From contig JBGALL010000004.1 in assembly GCA_044223895.1 (NCBI GenBank), positions 1 through 50,131 on the forward strand: a stretch of 50,131 nucleotides of DNA, written 5' to 3'. Origin of the DNA: CAKZSU01 sp044223895. GTDB lineage: Bacteria; Patescibacteriota; Microgenomatia; UBA10105; UBA927. Both the position numbers and the translations under genes were made by a program. A model generated the notes under the pieces. It did no database searches, was not told where the DNA came from, and was given only the letters and a program-made list of their open reading frames with translations. Below are positions 1-7,927 of this stretch, piece by piece (the first letter of the stretch is position 1; the number at the start of each line of letters is the position of its first letter).

Positions 1-921
1 CTGAGTACTTTTTCCACTAAATTTCTGATGATTATTTAAATCGAAATTTGTACGGTAGGCCAGTCCATACAGTTCTTTCTGTCCAAATGGGAATTCAAAC
101 TCAAAATCGATAGTTCGTTTAGAATAATGAGCACGCTCTCCATCAGGAATATCGACTTCATGCACTTTGGATTCATCGATACCAGTTATTTGCATCCATT
201 TATGCATCTCTTGTCGCCATTCTTCAAATTTTTCTTGCCATTCTGTATCTTCTTTTGGTTCTTTGAAGAAGTATTCGATTTCCATTTGTTCAAATTCTCG
301 AGTACGGAATATAAAATTTCCCGGAGTGATTTCATTACGGAAAGCTTTTCCAATTTGGGCTATTCCAAACGGAGGAGCTTTGGCAGTAACTGTTTGTACG
401 TTAGGAAAATCGACAAACATTGCCTGAGCTGTTTCTGGTCGGAGATATACGGTATTACTTGAATCTTCTACTGGTCCGATAAATGTCCGGAACATAAGAT
501 TGAATTGTTTTGGACGATCCCAACTTTTCTTTTTACACTCAGGACAGGTAATATTTTGCTGCAAATATTCCTGACGATTAGCTTCATCTGTTCCGATTTC
601 TGTCAGTTGTTCAGCAGAGAGTAAGTGATCTACTCGAAAACGAGCATGACAATACTTACATTCAACCAGAGGATCTGTAAAATTAGCCACATGTCCTGAC
701 GCTTCCCAAACTTTGGGATTCATTATCAAAGCTGCATCGATACCAACCACATCTGTACGTCCATGAACAAAGGTTTTCCACCAGAGTTGTTTAATATTAT
801 TTTTTAACTCTACTCCAACTGGTCCATAGTCCCAAGAGTTAGCTAATCCTCCATAAATCTCTGATCCAGGGAAGATAAATCCTCGGCGTTTACATAATGC
901 AACGATAGTTTCGATAGTCAT
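1..921 (-). CDS. glyS: Glycyl-tRNA synthetase, single-chain class II (3' end outside window)
   Basis: Charges tRNA-Gly with glycine in the cytoplasm. The reading frame is open to the window edge, so the C-terminal part (class II motif 3 and the anticodon-binding domain) is missing. The N-terminus has the GlyRS signature RRGFIFPGSEIYGG, then WDYGPVG. A zinc-ribbon insertion is visible as CKYC near residues 88-91 and CPEC near 126-129. Motif 2 appears as FRTREFEQME after LRPETAQ. These features match the alpha2-type enzyme rather than the two-subunit GlyQ/GlyS type. The start is fixed by a strong Shine-Dalgarno, GGAGG, about 5 bases before ATG. Its T-box leader and promoter lie directly upstream, so it is probably induced by uncharged tRNA-Gly. 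It seems to be its own transcription unit. Confidence 0.95.
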   Translation of the reverse strand, partial: MTIETIVALCKRRGFIFPGSEIYGGLANSWDYGPVGVELKNNIKQLWWKTFVHGRTDVVGIDAALIMNPKVWEASGHVANFTDPLVECKYCHARFRVDHLLSAEQLTEIGTDEANRQEYLQQNITCPECKKKSWDRPKQFNLMFRTFIGPVEDSSNTVYLRPETAQAMFVDFPNVQTVTAKAPPFGIAQIGKAFRNEITPGNFIFRTREFEQMEIEYFFKEPKEDTEWQEKFEEWRQEMHKWMQITGIDESKVHEVDIPDGERAHYSKRTIDFEFEFPFGQKELYGLAYRTNFDLNNHQKFSGKSTQ

Positions 922-938
922 ATTTCCTCCTTTTTGCC

Positions 939-975
939 AAAAAAAAAGCCCTACCACAATATTTTTGTGATAGGG
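939..975 (-). terminator. T-box attenuator terminator before glyS
   Basis: On the minus strand CCCTATCAC pairs with GTGGTAGGG around a 9-base loop and is followed by C and an uninterrupted run of nine T. The left arm overlaps the 3' side of the antiterminator, so the two structures exclude each other. It ends about 17 bases before the glyS start codon, leaving room for the ribosome binding site. Confidence 0.9.
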
Positions 976-1080
976 ATCCCGACTAAGTCGAGACGGTTCC
1001 ACCCTACTTCCACATACCATTTGGTACATGGCCGCTTCGTTAAATGCACTCCCTCATGCCATTGAGATCAACGTGTAGTG
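939..1080 (-). promoter_or_regulatory. T-box riboswitch (glycine), transcription-attenuating, upstream of glyS
   Basis: Read on the minus strand, the leader has a 9-bp hairpin fitting stem III (1010-1031). The T-box core AGGGTGGAACCG follows, and an antiterminator can form by pairing with CGGGATCCCT (972-1005). A competing intrinsic terminator comes next. The bulge reads UGGA; its variable A pairs with a U discriminator base, as expected for bacterial tRNA-Gly. A GGC glycine codon (1058-1060) sits in the loop of a small hairpin, CTCA-ATGGCA-TGAG, and is followed by a purine as in known specifiers. Only about 50 bases separate the predicted transcript start from stem III, so stem I is much shorter than in classical T-boxes. 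The class is clear; the stem I fold is inferred by eye. Confidence 0.88.
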
Positions 1081-1085
1081 TACTA

Positions 1086-1114
1086 AGTGTAAAGAATATG
1101 GAAGGTTGTGTCAA
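1086..1114 (-). promoter_or_regulatory. Sigma70-type promoter of the T-box/glyS unit
   Basis: On the minus strand a perfect TTGACA -35 box (1109-1114) is separated by exactly 17 bases from TACACT (1086-1091). Transcription should start near 1079-1081, just before the T-box stem I, giving a leader of about 158 bases. It overlaps nothing but the 17 bases after the stop codon of the preceding methyltransferase gene. Confidence 0.85.
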
Positions 1115-1131
1115 GAAATATCCCGAACCAC

Positions 1132-1848
1132 CTACAATTTTTCAATTAATATAGCTCCTGGATTGAGAGGTAATATTTGATTTCCAACTGCATATTCATC
1201 ATGTAATTTCCATTCTGGTGATTTTCTCAACTTTAATTCTTGAACGTCTAATGCTCTTCTTCGTTCCAGAACAACTTCATTACTTGTTTCATTACCCATT
1301 ATACGTATTAATGATTGCCTTATAAAGGTGTTTTCTCTCTGTTCCAGAGATCTATCTCCCCTATAGATGCCTTGAGATGCAAGCAGACTCAATAATTTTG
1401 CTCTTTCTAATTCTGGAGTTATTGAGTGATATGTTGCAGCAGAATTTTCATAAATAAAATCAAATTTTTGTGTCACTTCTGGCATCGTGAGTAAATCATT
1501 AATCGAACCTACTAAAAAATTTATTGAAGAAGGTTCATTAGGTTTGAACTTCAAATTCAAACAATATAATTCAAGTTTTTTATCTTGTATCTCTTTTTGG
1601 AAAGCTTTTTCCAATTTATACCATGTAGAAGATTGCATACTTCCAACATCGATCATTCTTAGGGGAGATTTTCTGATTAACTTAGTGTGGTTTTTAATAT
1701 ATTCCGCTAAAATTATCTCATCTCCACGAAATTCAATACCATTAATAGTTTCTCCCATGTTTGATAACCCTTTTAAACTGCTAGTATATTCATATTTCCC
1801 CAAAGTGAACCCCCATGGTTCTACTGGTTGTTTTAGAACATCTTCCAT
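1132..1848 (-). CDS. Putative class I methyltransferase-like protein
   Basis: This 238-residue soluble protein is not confidently recognised. The middle looks like a Rossmann methyltransferase core. MIDVGSMQSSTWYKLEKAF (about residues 65-83) resembles the SAM-binding motif I, although the usual GxGxG is reduced to a single G. LYCLNLKF follows as a second strand, then FDFIYENSAATYHSI (about 128-142), like motif IV. The C-terminal third is rich in Arg and Glu and has no clear match. It lies 58 bases downstream of recO on the same strand and may be cotranscribed with it. A weak AGGAAA precedes the ATG. Methyl transfer and any substrate are inference. Confidence 0.5.
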   Translation of the reverse strand: MEDVLKQPVEPWGFTLGKYEYTSSLKGLSNMGETINGIEFRGDEIILAEYIKNHTKLIRKSPLRMIDVGSMQSSTWYKLEKAFQKEIQDKKLELYCLNLKFKPNEPSSINFLVGSINDLLTMPEVTQKFDFIYENSAATYHSITPELERAKLLSLLASQGIYRGDRSLEQRENTFIRQSLIRIMGNETSNEVVLERRRALDVQELKLRKSPEWKLHDEYAVGNQILPLNPGAILIEKL

Positions 1849-1906
1849 ATTGGTTTCCTGAAGCCGTTGACGGATAAGTTGATACGGTAAAGAAGAAATT
1901 TCTGAA

Positions 1907-2467
1907 TCAGGAGAGCTCTAACAGTTTCAAGGTTTTCAATCTTCGCTCGGTAATAGATTCGATATATTCATGAATAGAAGAGGCAGAGACACTTTGAGAT
2001 CTCGGTAAGAATCCTAAATGCCACAGAAGATCTAGGGCAAATTTGTAGACCTCCCCATGCCGTTCAGTTTCATCTTCGGCGTTACAAAGAGCCGACAAAC
2101 TTTCACAAATTCGTTCATAGATTTCAGGATGTTCTTGTTTTTCAGGTAGCAAGTAATCAGCTAACTCACAGACATAATAAGCAAAACTCGCCTTATTTAG
2201 GTTTGTACGAAATGGTTCATACTGATGGATAGCTGATGCCTCAGTAATGTAATCCAAACCTTTCCCCTCATAAAGAGTAAACCGTGCATTGGTGAATATT
2301 TCTAGATGCCCAGCGCGTTTACTAGAAATCTTACGAATTCCTTTGGCGATAGTTCGAACCTTTCCATATTCTTTGGTAAAGATAGTAATTAAACGATCGC
2401 TTTCACGATAGTTTTTCCGTTTTAAAATAATTCCTTGAGCTTTATAAACTTTTTGATGAGAACTCAT
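1907..2467 (-). CDS. recO: DNA repair protein RecO, short form
   Basis: RecO acts in the RecFOR pathway: it binds single-stranded DNA and SSB and helps load RecA. The N-terminal OB-fold is visible as KAQGIILKRKNYRESDRL, then ITIFTKEYGKVRTIAKGIRK, a classic RecO beginning. A helical part follows with YVCELADYLLPE and KFALDLLWHLGFLP. At 186 residues it is shorter than the usual 230-250. The CxxC zinc finger that often follows the LxxLGF segment is absent. I chose the second ATG (MSSHQKVYKAQG) because it fits the family start and abuts the upstream gene, whose stop codon begins at 2469-2471; a longer start at 2488 would overlap that gene. Confidence 0.88.
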   Translation of the reverse strand: MSSHQKVYKAQGIILKRKNYRESDRLITIFTKEYGKVRTIAKGIRKISSKRAGHLEIFTNARFTLYEGKGLDYITEASAIHQYEPFRTNLNKASFAYYVCELADYLLPEKQEHPEIYERICESLSALCNAEDETERHGEVYKFALDLLWHLGFLPRSQSVSASSIHEYIESITERRLKTLKLLELS

Positions 2468-2468
2468 A

Positions 2469-2909
2469 TTAAGAAAAATACATTTCAATACAATATGTTG
2501 CTATACCAGCAATTATACAGAAATATAACACATTAACTACCCAAGCCTTCATTACCGACAGCTGATTTTCTGGCGTATAAAAATTTCTCTCTTTCATCAT
2601 TTTCCATACCCAAGAGTTACTTCCCCATGCGTGACCTGCTATAAAAACGATTGTAATAAATAAATTGAATGGTTGTGGGAGTATAGACAAAATTTTATAC
2701 CAACAAACAAACCATAGTATTGAACCTAAGACAAATAACCAGGGAGAAGCTCTTAAAATATAAAATGCTGGACTCGCTTCATTGATCTTTTTATATCCTT
2801 TCGTCCAATAGTCTTTATGCTGTCCTACCAGAGTTACAACACCATCGATAACTGCAGGGAAAAAGAAAGCAAAAAAAAGAGGATTGTGAGAGATAATCGT
2901 AGTAATCAA
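2469..2909 (-). CDS. Small polytopic membrane protein of unknown function
   Basis: A 146-residue hydrophobic protein with about four membrane spans: near residues 7-28, 52-72, 78-96 and 120-142. No family is recognised. Polar loops contain HKDYWTKGYKK and MMKERNFYTPENQLS. The only plausible start is TTG at 2909, since an in-frame TGA lies four codons upstream, inside the palindromic repeat, and the next ATG is far inside the protein. No clear ribosome binding site precedes it. Its stop abuts the recO start, so the two are probably translated from one message. The coding assignment rests on the clean membrane-span pattern and the tight packing. Confidence 0.6.
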   Translation of the reverse strand: MITTIISHNPLFFAFFFPAVIDGVVTLVGQHKDYWTKGYKKINEASPAFYILRASPWLFVLGSILWFVCWYKILSILPQPFNLFITIVFIAGHAWGSNSWVWKMMKERNFYTPENQLSVMKAWVVNVLYFCIIAGIATYCIEMYFS

Positions 2910-2916
2910 TACACTT

Positions 2917-2978
2917 TGTCATCCTGAATGAAACGAAGCATCTGTAGTGTAGGATTCTTCACTTCGTTCAGAATGACA
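2917..2978. repeat. Palindromic MITE-like/REP-like repeat, 62 bp
   Basis: Imperfect inverted repeat with arms TGTCATCCTGAATGAAACG and TGTCATTCTGAACGAAGTG (read from opposite ends). They pair over about 22 positions with 18 identities; the differences are transitions, which keep G-U pairs in RNA. The loop is about 18 bases. The TGTCATYCTGA terminus is the widespread bacterial palindromic-repeat type. A longer relative lies at 47848-47956. As RNA it would form a strong hairpin between the DUF4012 gene and the small membrane protein gene, without a T-run, so it is not a typical terminator. Confidence 0.85.
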
Positions 2979-3011
2979 TCATAAAAATTCAAAACATCAA
3001 AACAAAGAGTT

Positions 3012-5039
3012 TTACATTGATACTTCTATATCAGTCTGAAGTGGGAATTTCTTTTCTTTTCCATTAACTTTCAAGATAAAATCTTGTCCTTCGGTGCCAG
3101 GTTGTTTTTGGATTAAGACATTGTATGCACCACTTACTTTTACTGGTGAGGTATAGGTAAGTTCTAACTTAGCAATTCCCTGAGGATTTATGACATTAAA
3201 TCCTTCAAAAACTGTTTTGCCAAACGATTCATAAGTAATCATATCCTGAGGCTTACCATTACTTGGTGAAACAGTTCCCTTGGCTTCTTTCAAAGTACTT
3301 CCTTTGGGAACGTATATACGAACCCAGTTTCGTAATGGAGCATTCAGACATAAATTACCGTGTTCCAAATTACAATCCGATCCTGGGAAAGGATTCTTAT
3401 AATCTATGGTCAACTTTGTAGAGATCGTTCCATCAGTATTCGTCGTTACTTCTTTGGTATATTTAGCTTGAACGAACATATTAGATTTTTGTCCAGCCAT
3501 GTTTGCTTGGTTGATATGGAGATAATCCCAATCAGCCCCATCTTTATATTTTAAGACAGGTGCAGTATCTTCTCCTGTCATTATTCTTCCAGCCATATTA
3601 AAGGCTTCAACTGCTTTTTGAGATTCAGTGTCGGTAAAGTAAGCCAGAATATGCTTTTCGTTTATTTGGGCTAAGGCCATTTGGAATAACTGTCCCCAAT
3701 ATTTTGATGGTGATGTTCCCAAAGCCATTTGCATCATGGTTTGCATCAAGGTACCGATAATACCTTTTCGATCAGTACGGACATAATTAACTGGCTTTGA
3801 AGAATAATCTTCTAGTTCATAGACAGCTTTTGGACAATCACAACGTGGATCATTCACGGCACTAAATTCACGTCCAGAAACGTACATAGGACCTAATATT
3901 TTTAACACTTCTACCATTGCATGAGTATCCATGGCGATAATGCCATCAAGTTTTTCTGCACCAGAAACATTACCGTACATTTCCATGAATTGATCCATAG
4001 AAATTTTGAAATCAGGAGAAAGATTACTATCGCGGATATTCAACTGATTGACGTTTATGTGATAGGTCAAAATTTCTTTAGGAGCTGGATATTTTTTCTT
4101 TAATGCTGCATCGAGATTGTAGATATCATCTGATTTCTCTAAAATTGGTTTTCCATGAGCAAGACGAAATTGTCCATAAGCAGTAAGGAATCCGCCAGTA
4201 GGACGTAATTCTTTATCATTTTGGAAGAGAACCAAATATCTTTTTTCTGTAGGCTCACCAAGTATTTTGGGAAGATTCATTAACAGAGGTTGGGCATTTA
4301 CAAAAAGGTTAGCCGCATTTTCAACTGTTGCCTTTCCAGAGACTAACTGACTTCGAACTTTATATCCACGTAATTCTTCAGGATATCGATTCGGATCAAT
4401 AGCATCTATTTCCTTGCGTAAGGTATCGATATCTTTTGCCATAGCGTTTATTTGAGGAATAAGCGCCGTCATTGTTTTTACAGCGACTTGTAAACGATCG
4501 TCAGCAGAACCAGAAGTAAAGGTACTTTTACCTTTGAGCCCCAAAAGATCGGCATTGGGTTCTAAAGCGGCAATAGCTTTATCACCAGCATCTAAACCAG
4601 CAAAGGCTGCGTTTAAACCATGTTCTCCGTCAGACACATATAACCCTAGATAAGGAAGAGTTTTCAACCACAGGATATCTTGGTAGGTTGTTTTGAGATC
4701 TGTGAGACGAGATCGCATCTCACCAAGCTTTTTCTTACCTTCTTCAATATTTTGGGTTTTAATTGCCTGACTCAACTCTCTCCCCGTTTGAGCAGCTAGT
4801 TGTCCTTGCGCATATAATTTTTTCAGAGGAGTCCCAACTTTTATATATGCAAATGCGCCTAATCCTCCTACCAAGAGGACAAGAACAACAATGATTATTA
4901 ACAGACTTTTAATTATTTTTCCTGCTTTCGAGTGCTGTTTATGTGCCATAGGTAATTCTTCTCCTGTTTCTAAATTAATTTTTTTAAACTCCTGATCTAC
5001 GGATTCTGAAGGTAGTTTGTGATCTATTTTATGAACCAT
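3012..5039 (-). CDS. DUF4012 domain-containing membrane protein
   Basis: A 675-residue protein with a cytoplasmic N-terminus of about 43 residues, one membrane span (about 45-68, LLIIIVVLVLLVGGLGAF) and a large outside part. The DUF4012 hallmark RYLVLFQNDKELRPTGGFL lies near residues 266-285. A helical region precedes it, and a C-terminal beta-rich part follows, with cysteines in DPRCDCP and in the GSDCNLEHGNLC segment. The family has no settled biochemistry but is common in CPR bacteria and Actinobacteria near surface-polysaccharide genes. Its position as the last gene of the glycan run, just after the initiating transferase gene, suggests a role in handling or anchoring the polymer at the surface. 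That role is inference. Confidence 0.85.
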   Translation of the reverse strand: MVHKIDHKLPSESVDQEFKKINLETGEELPMAHKQHSKAGKIIKSLLIIIVVLVLLVGGLGAFAYIKVGTPLKKLYAQGQLAAQTGRELSQAIKTQNIEEGKKKLGEMRSRLTDLKTTYQDILWLKTLPYLGLYVSDGEHGLNAAFAGLDAGDKAIAALEPNADLLGLKGKSTFTSGSADDRLQVAVKTMTALIPQINAMAKDIDTLRKEIDAIDPNRYPEELRGYKVRSQLVSGKATVENAANLFVNAQPLLMNLPKILGEPTEKRYLVLFQNDKELRPTGGFLTAYGQFRLAHGKPILEKSDDIYNLDAALKKKYPAPKEILTYHINVNQLNIRDSNLSPDFKISMDQFMEMYGNVSGAEKLDGIIAMDTHAMVEVLKILGPMYVSGREFSAVNDPRCDCPKAVYELEDYSSKPVNYVRTDRKGIIGTLMQTMMQMALGTSPSKYWGQLFQMALAQINEKHILAYFTDTESQKAVEAFNMAGRIMTGEDTAPVLKYKDGADWDYLHINQANMAGQKSNMFVQAKYTKEVTTNTDGTISTKLTIDYKNPFPGSDCNLEHGNLCLNAPLRNWVRIYVPKGSTLKEAKGTVSPSNGKPQDMITYESFGKTVFEGFNVINPQGIAKLELTYTSPVKVSGAYNVLIQKQPGTEGQDFILKVNGKEKKFPLQTDIEVSM

Positions 5040-5076
5040 AGTAGCTATTTTTTCATGAAAATGAGTTTGTTGTCAA

Positions 5077-5715
5077 TTAAACGGCTCCTTTTCCTGAAAT
5101 CATAGCCCATGGACTTTTGAATAATATAATGACATCTAGGATGATCGACTTTTTTCTCACATAATCTGCATCCATTTTAATACGCTTGTCAAAGTTGACC
5201 TCACTTCTCCCAGAAACTTGCCAATATCCCGTCATCCCTGGCTTGGCAGATAACACAATTTTGACTAATTCCTTCGTTTGGGGGAATTTTTTTTGTTGTT
5301 CTGTTAATTCGTCAGGATAGTAAGGTCGTGGACCTACTAAACTCATCTCTCCTCGTAAAACATTGATCAACTGAGGAATTTCATCAACTGAATGCTTTCG
5401 AATAAACCTTCCTACTTTGGTTACTCTGGGATCATTCATTAATTTGTAACTATTGTGCTTATATTCATGATATAGCTTGGCCATTTTGGGATCATTACGT
5501 AGCATTTCATGAGAGTTGGCCACCATTGATCGAAATTTAAACAATTTGAACAAGCGACCATACCTCCCTACGCGTTTGGGTGTATCAGCAAAAACTGGTC
5601 CTGGACTATCTGTCGCAATAGCAAAGGCAGTTACTAAACAAATAGGCAGAAAGAAGATAATTAATATAAGACTTCCCAGGACATCAATAATTCGTTTGAA
5701 AATGGCATAAACCAT
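5077..5715 (-). CDS. Initiating polyprenyl-phosphate sugar-1-phosphate transferase
   Basis: Bacterial sugar transferase family (WbaP/WcaJ/ExoY-like), which moves a sugar-1-phosphate from a nucleotide sugar to undecaprenyl phosphate at the inner membrane face and so starts a glycan repeat unit. One N-terminal membrane helix (about residues 9-31) is followed by the catalytic domain. Signatures are LFKFRSM (near 58), HSVDEIPQLINVLRGEMSLV, GPRPY, and KPGMTGYWQVSGRS near 160-173. At 212 residues it is the short single-helix form. It lies 8 bases after manC and 37 before the DUF4012 gene. Which sugar it uses cannot be told from the sequence; the neighbouring manC makes mannose-1-phosphate chemistry conceivable but unproven. 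Confidence 0.93.
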   Translation of the reverse strand: MVYAIFKRIIDVLGSLILIIFFLPICLVTAFAIATDSPGPVFADTPKRVGRYGRLFKLFKFRSMVANSHEMLRNDPKMAKLYHEYKHNSYKLMNDPRVTKVGRFIRKHSVDEIPQLINVLRGEMSLVGPRPYYPDELTEQQKKFPQTKELVKIVLSAKPGMTGYWQVSGRSEVNFDKRIKMDADYVRKKSIILDVIILFKSPWAMISGKGAV

Positions 5716-5723
5716 AAATTTTG

Positions 5724-6806
5724 TTAAGTCAGACCGTCATGTTCTGTACCTGCCATATTTTCCACTAACTTTTTTATTTTGGAAACTGACGTTTTTTTAC
5801 ATACCATGAGTACATCTCCAGTATTAACTATGAGGAAATCCTCCACGTCAATACTCACTACAAGTTGATCAGTATAATTGTACACAAGTGAATCTTTCGT
5901 ATCTGTCAGTAAAACTTTTCCTTGAGTAACATTATGATCTTGAGACTCTTGGAGTGCCTCTTTTAAGGCTTCCCATGCTCCAATGTCACTCCATTCTATA
6001 TTTTCTGAAATTACCAAGCCGGAACTGTTATCTAATTTTTCTAAAATAGCATTGTCAAAATGAATTTTTTCTACTTGCGGATAGATCGATTTCAAGAGTT
6101 CTGGATATTTACCAGTTTGCCAACTATTGGCTATCTTGCCTAAATCAGCAAACAAGTTCGGAGCATACATTTCGTATAATTTCCACAAAAACCTTGGGGT
6201 GGTAACAAAATACCCTAAATTCCAGGCATGATGCCCACTCGCAAAGTATTGTTCAGCAGTTTGCCTATCAGGTCGGTACTGAAAATTTACTAATGAATGA
6301 AGAGAAATACCATTAACATTGAGCAATTCTTTACCGTATTCTATCCAGCCAAGATTTTCACTAGGAAAACGAGGTTTTTGAGATATAAAGACTATTTTTT
6401 CTGGATTTTTTTTCACAACATCGCCTGCTGTTTTTAGTAATTTTCTAAATAATTGATCATTTTTGACTAAATGATCACTCCACAATATAGCCATTGGTTC
6501 ATCTGGTGATTCTTGATTTAAGAGAGCAGAAACTAACCCGACTGCTGGACCGACATCTCTCATAGCAGGTTCACCAATGACATGATGCGGGTCTAATTCT
6601 TTCAGCTGATCAACAACCATCGGTACATATTGCTCACTAGTAGCAACATATATATCTGACCATTTAAATTCTGGAATGAGTCTATCTACTGCTAACTGTA
6701 AGGTAGATTTATCGCCGATAATTTTTTCAAATTGTTTAGGTGATTTTTTTCTCGACAATGGCCATAAACGTGTACCTTGTCCGCCTGCAAAGATTATGCA
6801 TTTCAT
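5724..6806 (-). CDS. manC: Mannose-1-phosphate guanylyltransferase (monofunctional)
   Basis: Makes GDP-mannose from mannose-1-phosphate and GTP. The nucleotide-binding motif GGQGTRLWPLSR is at residues 8-19, followed by KSPKQF. Further family motifs are VGPAVGL, HAWNLGYFVTTPRF, FDNAILEK and WSDIGAWEAL. At 360 residues it lacks the C-terminal cupin phosphomannose isomerase domain of bifunctional ManC proteins, so it resembles the short archaeal/CPR type. Its start overlaps the stop of the upstream GT4 gene by 4 bases (ATGA), implying translational coupling. GDP-mannose could feed the GT4 enzymes beside it and, after Gmd action encoded elsewhere, the GDP-fucose synthase at 42564. Confidence 0.92.
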   Translation of the reverse strand: MKCIIFAGGQGTRLWPLSRKKSPKQFEKIIGDKSTLQLAVDRLIPEFKWSDIYVATSEQYVPMVVDQLKELDPHHVIGEPAMRDVGPAVGLVSALLNQESPDEPMAILWSDHLVKNDQLFRKLLKTAGDVVKKNPEKIVFISQKPRFPSENLGWIEYGKELLNVNGISLHSLVNFQYRPDRQTAEQYFASGHHAWNLGYFVTTPRFLWKLYEMYAPNLFADLGKIANSWQTGKYPELLKSIYPQVEKIHFDNAILEKLDNSSGLVISENIEWSDIGAWEALKEALQESQDHNVTQGKVLLTDTKDSLVYNYTDQLVVSIDVEDFLIVNTGDVLMVCKKTSVSKIKKLVENMAGTEHDGLT

Positions 6807-7927
6807 AAAGAATAATTTTTTACTTTCTTTTCAACAAAGTTTTTAATCTTCTGTTGAAAGACAGTATAGGAAAATTGTAAAGCCTGGGAACGACATTGAG
6901 AAGCATCAAAACTTTTTGTCTCAAACCATCGTATTGCTTCCATTATAACTCTAACCGACTGATCTTCAAAAAGAACACCAGTTTTCTCTGTCACAATATC
7001 TTCAACACCGCTATTTTTATATGCAATAACAGGCTTCCCACAAGATTGAGCTTCAGCGGCTACAATTCCAAAATCTTCTTCTGCTGCATATAAAAAAGCA
7101 ATGCAATGTTGATAATACTCAGCTAATCTCTCATCTGTCAATTTTTCATTGACAAAATAGATAGTATTCCCAGCAATTGAACGAAGATATGATAATTCGT
7201 GCCCATTCCCAACCACAACTAGCGGTCTTTTGAGAGTATTGCAGGCTTTAATAAGCAAATCCAAACGTTTGTAACTAACAAATCGAGAAACGACTAAATA
7301 ATATTCTGAAGGGAGATAACTGGGGCGTTTCTCCTTTGCTGGAACGAATATTTCAGTATGTACTGGTGGATGAATAATATCCGAAACTTCCCGTTCGTAA
7401 TATTCTTCAATTCTTCTCTTTACCAAGTTAGAAATAGCAATATAAAAGTCTGGACGTGCTGAAGAAATTTTATCCCAATGTCTTAAGGTCGGCAAAAAGG
7501 TAGTTAAGACGCCAGAGGCAATACTACCGAAATTTCCTAAGCCAGGATGGTTTTTATATTGTTCATACCCGCTCCATAGATAACGAGTTGGGGTAAGACA
7601 ATAACAAATATGACAGGTATCTGGTTTGGTTATCACCGATTTCGCTTCAGCAGAAGTTACCGACAAGACGCAATCATACCCATCAAAAGAGAATGATTCA
7701 AATGCAGAAGGGGCAAGCCACGGATACAGCTCATGGTGTCTACTCGCAAATGGCAAGCTATTAGCAAATGATGCCTTTACTTCAAATCGATCTGCCCAAG
7801 AAGCATCTGTTTTACTATAAAAAGCTGTAAATAGTGGCGCAGACTTCCAAACTTCATGCATCCCCAGTAATACCTGCTCTGCACCCCCAAATTTATTTAC
7901 CCTATCGTATACCAGTGCTAGTTTCAT
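6803..7927 (-). CDS. Glycosyltransferase family 4 (mannosyltransferase-like)
   Basis: A GT-B fold retaining glycosyltransferase of 374 residues. The N-terminal domain begins MKLALVYDRVNKFGGAEQVL, with the glycine-rich acceptor loop typical of GT4. The C-terminal domain shows YYLVVSRFVSYKRLDLLIKA, VVVGNGHE and the E-x7-E donor motif in EEDFGIVAAEAQSCGKPVIA. No membrane span is evident, so it probably works on the inner membrane surface. Beginnings of this kind are common among WbaZ-like mannosyltransferases, which fits manC next door, but the donor is inference. It overlaps manC by 4 bases and the upstream GT4 gene by 26. Confidence 0.92.
   Translation of the reverse strand: MKLALVYDRVNKFGGAEQVLLGMHEVWKSAPLFTAFYSKTDASWADRFEVKASFANSLPFASRHHELYPWLAPSAFESFSFDGYDCVLSVTSAEAKSVITKPDTCHICYCLTPTRYLWSGYEQYKNHPGLGNFGSIASGVLTTFLPTLRHWDKISSARPDFYIAISNLVKRRIEEYYEREVSDIIHPPVHTEIFVPAKEKRPSYLPSEYYLVVSRFVSYKRLDLLIKACNTLKRPLVVVGNGHELSYLRSIAGNTIYFVNEKLTDERLAEYYQHCIAFLYAAEEDFGIVAAEAQSCGKPVIAYKNSGVEDIVTEKTGVLFEDQSVRVIMEAIRWFETKSFDASQCRSQALQFSYTVFQQKIKNFVEKKVKNYSL

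Noticed and set aside
127..462. Open frame on the plus strand opposite glyS
   Set aside because: It has no recognisable protein pattern and lies entirely inside the clear GlyRS gene on the other strand.
2917..2978. Palindrome at 2917-2978 as an intrinsic terminator
   Set aside because: The hairpin is strong but no T-run follows on either strand, and the TGTCATYCTGA ends recur in the repeat at 47848, so it is a dispersed repeat.
5047..5076. TTGACA on the minus strand at 5071-5076, in the gap before the DUF4012 gene, as a promoter
   Set aside because: The -35 box is perfect, but the matching -10 is only AAAAAT at 18 bases. In this AT-rich gap such a match is weak, and the gene can be read from the upstream operon.
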